Notes under the pieces: generated by a model | Seen by the model: the letters and a program-made list of their open reading frames with translations, nothing else | Told to the model about the DNA's origin: nothing | Database searches by the model: none | Position numbers and translations under genes: made by a program | Assembly: GCA_964608735.1 (NCBI GenBank) | Contig: CAZSPL010000047.1 | Coordinates: 1-19,942 of the forward strand | DNA from: CAZSPL01 sp964608735 | GTDB lineage: Bacteria > JAJVIF01 > JAPKYR01 > CAZSPL01 | Direction: 5' to 3' | Length of the DNA: 19,942 nt | Shown here: piece by piece, positions 7,161-13,390 of the stretch | Layout of the letters: each line of letters begins with the position of its first letter | Position numbering within the stretch: the first letter of the stretch is position 1

Positions 7161-9020
7161 CTAATTCGGCTCTTTGTATACTTCTATCTCCCTTATACAC
7201 CATCCCGGATAAATTGCATCCCCCTGGCCTTCCTCGAGTCCGCCCCAGTAGAAACCGAACTGCACCGTATGGCCCTCCAATGCTTCATCGACCGTGAATG
7301 TCGAATTCCACATGTTCGACTTGCTCCCCCACAGATTCTGGAACAGCTTCGCGCCGAACGCCCTTTCCTCCCACACATCCGGGCCGTAGTTGATTCCGAG
7401 ATACGGGCACCACGCCATCGCCCCGCCGATTGCGAGGTTCATGTTGTTCACGCTGTTGAAATTATTCCCCGATGAATATGTCAGCCACGGATAGATATCG
7501 CTGTTTATTTTCCATTCCTCATCGGGCGGGATGCGATATGCGATGAATCCCCCCGAATCGAAACCGGTCGGGTCGGGCTCGAAAAGCCACGGAGGATTCG
7601 CGCCGCCCCAATGCTTCAGGCGCAGAAGGACATCGAAATCTCCCGCGCTGTCGGAGGGGATATGGATTTCCGGCGTATGTATCCACGTCGTCCCGGTGCA
7701 CAACGTGGCCATCCCGTTTACGTTGTCGTTCTCATCCCAGACCATTTCATCGCCGCCGATATATGCCCACGTGTTCAGAAAATCCACCGGCGCTACCATC
7801 GGCTCGCCGGTCCCGGATTCCCCTGTCCAGAAGAACAGCGTATTGTCGATCTCGTCGGCGACGGCGGCATCGAAGCTGAACAGCGAATATATCTGCTCGC
7901 CGTACATCGGGTGCGATGCGGGTAGCAGATTCTGGAACCACGACTCCCCGTATGTCTTCGAGTCGTACACGCGTACGTAAAATGTAATCACATCGGGCTT
8001 GTCCGGGACAACCGGAATGTCCTCAAAGTAATGGATGAAGCTCTTCGGTGTCGAGCCGGTCGATGACAGTTCCGCCTCGGTCGGTGGGAGCGCGTCTCCC
8101 GAGAACAGCTCTACGGCCCCGGTGTCGCCGGTCCAGTCGAACACCTCGACATTGACGCTTATCGTGCCGCCGCCGTCGGGAGCGACATACCACAACGAAT
8201 TGGCGATTTCGGTAACCGAACAGCAGAACGCATCGGCGCAGTTCGCGGTCAGTATGGAAAAATCATCGATGTCGAACGGCCCGGTGCCGGTGGGTGCCGC
8301 GTAGTTCGCATAGACGGCGTAGTTGAATACGAGGAAATCGATGGGGCTTTCGGTATTCGCCCAGCTCAGTTCATAATGCCTGCTGTTGGTGGAGCCTTCG
8401 CGGAATATCCCGCGCTCGTCGAGGTTCGACCAGTCGCCGAAGAATTGCTCGAGGGGCTCGGCGAGGCCGAGCGAATCGGTGAAATATTTGTAGCCCCATA
8501 CTCCATCATACAGGGCTATATAATTCGGCGTACCGAGAAGGCCGTTGGTGTAACCGTACGGAACATCCGCGAAATCGGCGGGATTCATCGCGACGGTATA
8601 CCCGTCGGCGTTGAGCACTTCCGGGCCGAATACGACGCCCCTTACATCGAAGCCGGGGAAGCGATGCATCGGCGTGAGTATCGGGTGATGCAGTATCACA
8701 TCGACCGAGACCAGTTGCTGCGCGGGCTTGATTTGGAGCGTGCCGAAGTCGATGGTGAGGTTCATATGGGCAGGGGGTTCGAGGAAATACAGCGCGTTAA
8801 GGATTTTATCACCGGTACGAAGCCGGCTGATATCGACCTTGCCGGTACCGGCGTCGATGCGTATCTGCCACGAGCCGAGACACGCGGTGCCGTCGCCGAT
8901 GGAAAATTCCCGCGATGCATCGGCCCCGTCCGGCGCGACGGAGTTCGATAACACGCCCGAACATCCGGTGATGATCATCGCAACCGCGAATATCAATCCC
9001 GCATATCGAATCACATTCAT
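7161..9020 (-). CDS. Divergent modular lipoprotein with jelly-roll-like C-terminus
   Basis: 619 residues. ATG at 9020 is preferred over the in-frame GTG at 9029, because GAGGTGA is 5 bases before the ATG while nothing suitable precedes the GTG. Lipoprotein signal ends IITG, then Cys20-Ser. It follows the shared module in order but at lower similarity: LGSWQ, LNALYFLEPP, ILHHPIL, FPGFDVRG, NGLLGTPNY, YKYFTDSLG, RGIF, NSRHYEL and VFNYAVYANY (to about residue 270). The C-terminal third ends GWCIREIEVY. This resembles the last strands of the jelly-roll domains in immune-inhibitor-A-type and MAM-like proteins (GWYIDDI), with alternating aromatic strands before it; that assignment is inference. It heads a two-gene operon with the HEAT-repeat lipoprotein. 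Stop is TAG. Confidence 0.87.
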   Translation of the reverse strand: MNVIRYAGLIFAVAMIITGCSGVLSNSVAPDGADASREFSIGDGTACLGSWQIRIDAGTGKVDISRLRTGDKILNALYFLEPPAHMNLTIDFGTLQIKPAQQLVSVDVILHHPILTPMHRFPGFDVRGVVFGPEVLNADGYTVAMNPADFADVPYGYTNGLLGTPNYIALYDGVWGYKYFTDSLGLAEPLEQFFGDWSNLDERGIFREGSTNSRHYELSWANTESPIDFLVFNYAVYANYAAPTGTGPFDIDDFSILTANCADAFCCSVTEIANSLWYVAPDGGGTISVNVEVFDWTGDTGAVELFSGDALPPTEAELSSTGSTPKSFIHYFEDIPVVPDKPDVITFYVRVYDSKTYGESWFQNLLPASHPMYGEQIYSLFSFDAAVADEIDNTLFFWTGESGTGEPMVAPVDFLNTWAYIGGDEMVWDENDNVNGMATLCTGTTWIHTPEIHIPSDSAGDFDVLLRLKHWGGANPPWLFEPDPTGFDSGGFIAYRIPPDEEWKINSDIYPWLTYSSGNNFNSVNNMNLAIGGAMAWCPYLGINYGPDVWEERAFGAKLFQNLWGSKSNMWNSTFTVDEALEGHTVQFGFYWGGLEEGQGDAIYPGWCIREIEVYKEPN

Positions 9021-9054
9021 CTTCCTCACCTCAGCGGTTAATGCGTCTTCAACT

Positions 9055-9083
9055 TACTTAGATACGATATCACGCGCGGTAAA
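9055..9083 (-). promoter_or_regulatory. Probable promoter of the 9020 lipoprotein gene
   Basis: Minus strand TTTACC (9078-9083), 17-base spacer, TAAGTA (9055-9060), 35 bases before the ATG at 9020. The TCTAAGTA context resembles TCTAAATA at the three other family promoters. Confidence 0.45.
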
Positions 9084-9097
9084 GAAAATAAAAATGT

Positions 9098-9117
9098 TGC
9101 CCGGTATTCCGATGCCG
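9098..9117. terminator. GC-rich hairpin upstream of the two-CW gene
   Basis: CCCGGTAT-TCCG-ATGCCGGG: 8-bp stem including one G-T pair, 4-base loop. On the minus strand it is followed within a few bases by a T-rich stretch, so it may insulate the gene at 9020 from upstream transcription. It matches 19 of 20 bases of the minus-strand terminator at 9635-9654. Confidence 0.4.
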
Positions 9118-9148
9118 GGAACGAAGTCGGGTTGATGTTCTGAAGAAG

Positions 9149-9178
9149 TACTTTTCAGCTTGTATTAGAGATTATAAT
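9149..9178 (+). promoter_or_regulatory. Possible promoter of the two-CW gene
   Basis: A consensus -10 box TATAAT at 9173-9178. The -35 region (TACTTT at 9149-9154, 18-base spacer) is weak. The leader to the ATG at 9282 would be about 100 bases. Confidence 0.35.
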
Positions 9179-9281
9179 AGAGTATCTGCATGGTATGGAC
9201 TTTGTATCCCGCGGCGGCCATGGTTCTTAGAATGTCTGCCGAGACCCGCCGATACATCGATAGAAACTGGGGCGTGATGGC

Positions 9282-9587
9282 ATGGCTCGTAAAAATTGCT
9301 GGGAAGTGCTGGAATGTGGTCGGCAACCGGAGGGCGAGAACGTCGAAAAGCTCGGCGTATGCCCCGCTGCGCTGCCTGGAGATTACGATGGCCTTAATTC
9401 GGGCAAATGCGGGGGCAGGTTCTGCTGGGTTGTGGCAGGCACTTTCTGCAAAGGAGTGGTTCAAGGAACTTATGCTCAAAAATTATTGGCATGTGTCGAG
9501 TGCGAATTCTTTAAAATGGTTCAAGATGAGCAAAGCAACAGCTTCATGATGCTCCCTGACAAGGACAATATTCGTAAGCCCCTTTAA
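9282..9587 (+). CDS. Two-CW domain protein
   Basis: 101 residues, cytoplasmic by appearance (no signal peptide or membrane segment). It matches the two-CW family: KNCWE at 4-8, ECGR at 11-14, LGVCPA at 24-29, CGGRFCWVVAGTFC at 43-56, QGTYA at 61-65 and CVEC at 71-74, followed by FFK-VQDE. The nine cysteines are spaced as if to bind a metal or cofactor, but the family's function is not established. The domain is often the end piece of larger signalling proteins; here it stands alone. A stop codon lies in frame at 9261, so 9282 is the only ATG; the upstream ribosome site (GGGGCG) is poor. It is the only non-exported protein of certain identity in the window. Confidence 0.88.
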   Translation: MARKNCWEVLECGRQPEGENVEKLGVCPAALPGDYDGLNSGKCGGRFCWVVAGTFCKGVVQGTYAQKLLACVECEFFKMVQDEQSNSFMMLPDKDNIRKPL

Positions 9588-9621
9588 TAGTTGGAGTTCT
9601 TTCGGGCTCGAGACACGCGCA

Positions 9622-9654
9622 CCACAAAGAAAAACCCGGCATCGGAATGCCGGG
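9622..9654 (-). terminator. Rho-independent terminator of the PKD lipoprotein gene
   Basis: Minus strand: CCCGGCAT (9654-9647), loop TCCG, ATGCCGGG (9642-9635), then TTTTTCTTTG. It lies about 40 bases past the TAG at 9693. The plus strand lacks a T-run, so it does not obviously end the two-CW gene. Confidence 0.85.
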
Positions 9655-9692
9655 CTGCATGATTTCCAACAAGATTTGTTTTCGTTTTTCTC

Positions 9693-12119
9693 CTACCAGT
9701 CCGATGGGATCGTCGTCCAGTATCTATACTGGTCGCCGTCGTTGCCGTAGTAGTCGTCATCGAGGTCGACGCATTCCAGCCGCTTGCTTATGTTCGACAA
9801 GTCCATTGTCTGGAACGATGCGGTGCACTGGTCGAAGTTGATGGAAATATTAGCGAGCAGAAGTGTAAGCCGACGGTAGCTGTTGCAATAGTATCCCGAC
9901 GGCTGCTGGTAGCGCATGTACCAGTTGAGCCGGCACGCCTCGAGCGCTGGATCGGTCGAATCGAGCTCGACATCGGCGGTCGGGAACGGGTCCGGGTAGA
10001 GCGACCAGTAGTATGGCGCGTAGCTCCTGATAAATGCGCCGAACCGGTCGTATACATCTATACGCGAGCGCGGCCAGTCCGGTGTGTCCGGATTCTGCGC
10101 CGGCTGGGCGTCGGAGTTGATATACATGCTCTCCGTCGAATGAAGCACCTGTATGTCGAAAACATTTTGCGCGGCGGATATGGTCCCAAGCTCGTGGCTC
10201 CAAGTATCCTTGAGCTCATATGTGTCCTCAGCGCCGCGGATATACTGGTGCGCCCAGTATGCGCCGCTCGACGCCCGCGTCACGACCCACAGGTCGTCAT
10301 CGACATCGAAATCCGCCGCGAGGAATTCCTCCCCTGTCGGCGCATCGATATCGGTTATAGATACCCCGTCCGATGTGATGATGTGAATGACATCAGGTTC
10401 GCTGTCCGATGCCCATGCCACACGGTCATCCAACCCGCAGTCGATGGTGTATATCTCGCCCGTAATCCCCGTGGCGAGTTCGATAACCGGGTTAAGGGGG
10501 TTCGGCATGGTGCCGGTGCCGGACTGGGTCATGTCGAAGCCGACGAGCGAGTCGTCGTCCTGCATTATCCAGTAGTCGTTCAGGTACATATGGTCGCTTT
10601 CGCGCTTGACATAATTTTCCTCGCTCGTATTCAGATCACCGCTGTAATATGTCGCGGAAAGATGCCGTTGGTTCTTGGACGAGCAGTCGCAGACAATTAT
10701 GCCGATTATGTCGTCATCCTGCTGGCCGACTTCGTTCTCTACGGTAAGCGTCACATAGTAAAGGTCGGCCGTGCTGAACAGATGATTGACGAATTCGCCG
10801 TTCTCCGTGGGCGATGTATCACCGAAGTCCCATTCGTAATCGACGATCGCGTAGTCGTTGGCGTCGTATGAATTCGTGCCGTTGAAATGCACGGTCGTGC
10901 CGGGAGCTATTTCATACACGTCGGCGTCGGCAAGGGCCACGAGTCCTTCGGTGTTTATGGGAATTTCCGAGACGTCCGCTTCATATGTGAAATACACCGA
11001 TACGGCTTCGCCGTTGAGGAATCCGCCATAGTCGACGGCGTTGCTTTCGACGGTAATCAGCAGATCGATGCTTCCCTCCGCGGGAGTGGCATCGGTGATT
11101 TCAACTTCGTATGTCGAATACCCTTCGCCTCCGCCGGTGGGCGCGCCGCCGGGGGTTGCGGGGAAGTTGCCTGGGGATTCGATCACGACATTATTCAAAT
11201 CGGCGTTGAACCAGTCGTAAACATCGAGCTGCAATGTAAGGTCGCCGCCCAGGGTATTGCCATCGTTCCACATCGTATTGAGAAGCTCGGTGACTTCTAC
11301 GCGGTATGCTTCGGGCCTGTTCGCGCCGGGCGCGAAGTCGTCGGGAGCCTGGAATGGCGGGCTCCCTTGCGGGAACTGCCAGCTTGCATCGACGGCGTAG
11401 TTGAAGACGAGCCCGTCATCGCCCATCTCGATGGTGAAATGCCGGACATTTTTCTGCCCTGCGCTGAACACCCCTCGATTCTCGATGGCGATATCGCTCA
11501 GCGGGTCGTCCGGGCCAAGGTCGTCGCAGTAGTACTTGTAGCCGTTGAGCGTGGCGCTGTAACCGGCGATGCTGTCCGGCGTACCGAGCAGCCCGTCGTT
11601 GTAGGAGAACATCGTGCCCTGGTTCACAGGGAATTCCGCCGGGTTCCACCAGCGGGTGAAACCGTCGGGATTCAGGAGGCGCGTGTCGCCATCACCGGGC
11701 ATCGCGAGGTCCGGATTCTGGAAACCGGATACCGAGCCGTTGGAGATGAGCGTGCCGCACACATCGAACCCGGTGAATTCGGTCAGTCCGAGGAACGGAT
11801 GCCGCAGGCCGATGTTGGCTTCGATCAGATTCCCGTTAAATTGGAGCGTTTCGAGCGTAAGATTAACGAGGGGGGGTGGTTCGAGGAACGGCAGCACGTT
11901 GATATGCATGTTCCCCTCTCGGAGGGGGACGACATCGAGAGTCATCGCCGCCGGGCCGGCGGTGAACTGCCACAAACCTCACATGTAATGGCTGGTCGAG
12001 AGCGCGGCTGCTTTCTCCGTATCCTGTACCGGCGCGGTAAGCGAGTTACCGCCGGAACATCCGATGGCGAAGAGGAGCATGGCAATCGCGATAATTGAAA
12101 CTGCACGCCAATTGAGCAT
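9693..12119 (-). pseudogene. Modular surface lipoprotein with PKD domain and propeller-like region, interrupted by in-frame TGA
   Basis: Start ATG at 12119, preceded by AGGAGG with a 7-base gap. The lipoprotein signal ends LLFAIG, then Cys21-Ser-Gly-Gly. Codon 47 (11979-11981) is TGA in SHYM*GLWQF, where the copy at 1735 has Trp. Otherwise the frame is open for 808 codons. The module (to about residue 385) is closest to the copy at 1-1735. A PKD domain follows at about 391-478 (FNGTNSYDAND, YEWDFGDTSPTENG, VNHLFSTADLYYVTLTVEN). The last 330 residues are beta-rich with Asp-rich strands (EIYTIDCGLDDRVAWASD, DLWVVTRASSGA), suggesting a propeller. A start at TTG 11975 would make a product with no signal peptide, so I regard the gene as disrupted unless the stop is read through. 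Ends TAG with its own terminator. Confidence 0.85.
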
Positions 12120-12147
12120 AGTCTTACCTCCTGGGCAACTACTCATC

Positions 12148-12176
12148 TATTTAGAAACGTATGCGTCCTGTTTTGA
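12148..12176 (-). promoter_or_regulatory. Promoter of the PKD lipoprotein gene
   Basis: Minus strand TCAAAA (12171-12176), 17-base spacer, TAAATA (12148-12153), 29 bases before the ATG at 12119. Both hexamers and the spacing equal those at 4662-4690, so the promoter appears intact although the gene carries a stop. Confidence 0.6.
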
Positions 12177-12210
12177 TAGAAAAGCCCATGAAACCTGTTG
12201 CCATTGTCCC

Positions 12211-12234
12211 GGAGCGCGGGCACCCTTGCCCGCA
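12211..12234. repeat. GC-rich palindromic intergenic repeat, copy 2
   Basis: Perfect 7-bp dyad GCGGGCA (12216-12222) / TGCCCGC (12227-12233) with a 4-base loop, flanked by GGAGCGC. Read on the minus strand it ends CCGCGCTCC like the repeat at 6685-6707. Stem changes between the two copies are compensatory. It lies just past the point where the symporter fragment loses similarity. Confidence 0.55.
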
Positions 12235-12251
12235 TGGAGAAATGGATTCAT

Positions 12252-12494
12252 ACCGACGAGGAGCCATACCGCGATTACCCCCATTGAATATGCCACGCCG
12301 CTTACTGCGAGTATCAGCCACGATGAGCGCGCGCTTGCGACCGCGGAAAGGGCAACCACCCACTCGTTCATCTTCTTCCCGCCGACGTAGAAATCGCTGA
12401 TGCTTCGCGTTTTCGTGCGCGCTGCCCATAGCGCGATGCCGATTAAGGTCAGCAGGTATGCGCCGAATGAGAAGAAAAGCCAAAACCTATCCAT
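12252..12494 (-). pseudogene. Truncated sodium:solute symporter (SSS family), N-terminal fragment
   Basis: ATG at 12494 is preceded by GGGGTGA about 6 bases upstream. The first 81 residues match the start of PutP-like symporters: a first membrane helix (FWLFFSFGAYLLTLIGIALWAA), then SISDFYVGGKKMNEWVVALSA, VASARSSWLIL and SGVAYSMGVIAVW. Family members run to about 450-550 residues. Here the symporter-like part ends near residue 81, and the open frame continues 34 more codons through the palindromic repeat and the promoter of the next gene. At least 80 percent of the gene is therefore gone, by deletion or rearrangement at about 12250. The fragment cannot transport. Confidence 0.85.
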
Positions 12495-12600
12495 CGTCGC
12501 TCACCCCGTTTCCGGTGAAATACGCGGCCACGGCCACAATGATTATTCAAAGCGGGATGATAAAGAGCAGTACATATGCACCTGTCAATGAGGGTTCCAT
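12487..12600 (-). pseudogene. Tiny membrane protein overlapping the symporter start, with an in-frame TGA
   Basis: A 37-codon frame from ATG at 12600 to TAG at 12487-12489, interrupted at codon 18 by TGA (12547-12549). Translation reads MEPSLTGAYVLLFIIPL*III followed by VAVAAYFTGNGVSDDG: one hydrophobic segment and a short acidic tail. Its stop codon overlaps the ATG of the symporter fragment (12494) by 8 bases, a typical translational coupling. Very small membrane partners encoded next to SSS symporters are known, and this looks like one. The TGA probably replaces TGG (Trp). It is too short to be sure from sequence alone, and the ribosome site is weak. Confidence 0.55.
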
Positions 12601-12855
12601 AAGGCGTCCCCGGAGAGAGAGGATGGGGTACTATGCAGCCGATTTTAAACAAATGACAGGTGCTGTAAACAGCGATACAAAAAGCGGGCCGATGCCCGCT
12701 GAAAAGAAGCGGTATTGGGAGCAAGACTCGAGCATACATGTCGGAATCGTTCATGATTGTATTACCTAAGCTGTTACAAGGGAAAGCGCTTAAATTAAAT
12801 GAGTCGAGGCGTTATCAGTGTAAATATTTTAATGATGAATATTTCTTGTTTTCCA
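12601..12855. other. Gene-free stretch with decayed sequence
   Basis: No coding frame here has a ribosome site or recognisable protein. The only clear structure is the hairpin at 12679-12700. The part from 12770 to 12855 is distinctly A+T-rich and leads into the plus-strand promoter at 12856. Probably the remains of the region upstream of the broken symporter pair. Confidence 0.5.
12679..12700 (-). terminator. Orphan rho-independent terminator
   Basis: Minus strand AGCGGGC (12700-12694), loop ATCG, GCCCGCT (12689-12683), running into TTTTT (12683-12679). No minus-strand gene precedes it within this window, so it probably belonged to a gene now lost. Confidence 0.65.
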
Positions 12856-12885
12856 TTGACTTTGCATGAAGCGTGAAGATACTAT
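12856..12885 (+). promoter_or_regulatory. Promoter of the three-gene operon 12936-14665
   Basis: TTGACT (12856-12861), 18-base spacer, TACTAT (12880-12885): a good vegetative-type promoter about 50 bases before the GTG start at 12936. Confidence 0.65.
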
Positions 12886-12935
12886 TTTGTCAGCATAAAT
12901 TCCCAGATGCATTACCTTGGGAAAGGAGGCTGGCT

Positions 12936-13148
12936 GTGAGGAATATCATCACGATATTGGCTTTCAGGGCATTTCTGCTGTTTACCGGATGTGACGGCGG
13001 AGGGGGGAGTGGCAATAACTACACTCCCGGTGAATTGTTCGTATGGTCGCTATGCGTTAAGAAGATGGATATATTGCAAGGTAATTATCTGAACAACCGG
13101 GATACTCAATCGCGACTGGCGGGCGAGACAATCGGTTATTGGTGCTAG
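12936..13148 (+). CDS. Small lipoprotein
   Basis: 70 residues. The GTG at 12936 is preferred because GGAGG lies 6 bases upstream and the product then begins with a lipoprotein signal: a hydrophobic run to LLFTG, then Cys19-Asp-Gly-Gly-Gly-Gly-Ser. An ATG at 12873 in the same frame lies inside the promoter. Asp follows the lipid cysteine, which in enterobacteria keeps a lipoprotein in the inner membrane, unlike the Ser in the big family. The glycine-rich linker leads to about 45 residues with no recognised domain, and the mature part is too short for an enzyme. First gene of an operon with the next two; the gap to the next is 18 bases. Stop is TAG. Confidence 0.65.
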   Translation: MRNIITILAFRAFLLFTGCDGGGGSGNNYTPGELFVWSLCVKKMDILQGNYLNNRDTQSRLAGETIGYWC

Positions 13149-13166
13149 GAAGCTGATTGCGTTGAG

Positions 13167-13370
13167 ATGATGAATGCAGTGCTGGATGATGAAGAGGAAG
13201 ACAGCGATGAAATGAAGGAAGTAAAAAAGCAGTTGAGGCAATTCTTCAGTGAGATGCAAGCTGTATGCGGCGAGTGCAGGGATGACGGGGAGCCTTCTCC
13301 GGGTCTGGCGAGAAAATTGGACGCTTTGTGCGAGCAATTCCCAGTCCCGAGGGAGACTTTAGAGACATAG
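13167..13370 (+). CDS. Small acidic protein of unknown function
   Basis: 67 residues starting MMNAVLDDEEEDSDE, then an amphipathic helical stretch (MKEVKKQLRQFFSEMQ) and a CGEC pair at about 34-37; a third Cys follows near residue 55. No signal peptide. The ribosome site is poor (AGGAAG lies 14 bases upstream), but no other start exists in the frame. It fits tightly between two lipoprotein genes (gaps of 18 and 20 bases), which argues that it is real and translated with them. I do not recognise the family; a cytoplasmic regulator or chaperone for the neighbouring lipoproteins is possible but unsupported. Confidence 0.5.
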   Translation: MMNAVLDDEEEDSDEMKEVKKQLRQFFSEMQAVCGECRDDGEPSPGLARKLDALCEQFPVPRETLET

Positions 13371-13390
13371 CTATGATAAGGGCGGACGCA

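Noticed and set aside
9190..9549. A 119-codon plus-strand frame overlapping the two-CW gene
   Set aside because: The overlapping frame at 9282 matches the two-CW family in full; this one has no recognisable sequence and no ribosome site.
10887..12098. A 403-codon plus-strand open frame, and similar long plus-strand frames at 1859-2584, 8376-8951, 10140-10871 and 15478-16167
   Set aside because: They lie opposite clear lipoprotein genes, lack ribosome sites and signal peptides, and look alike between copies only because the sense-strand paralogs are alike.
12449..12754. A 101-codon minus-strand frame across the decayed region
   Set aside because: It overlaps the better-supported symporter and small membrane frames and crosses the terminator at 12679-12700.
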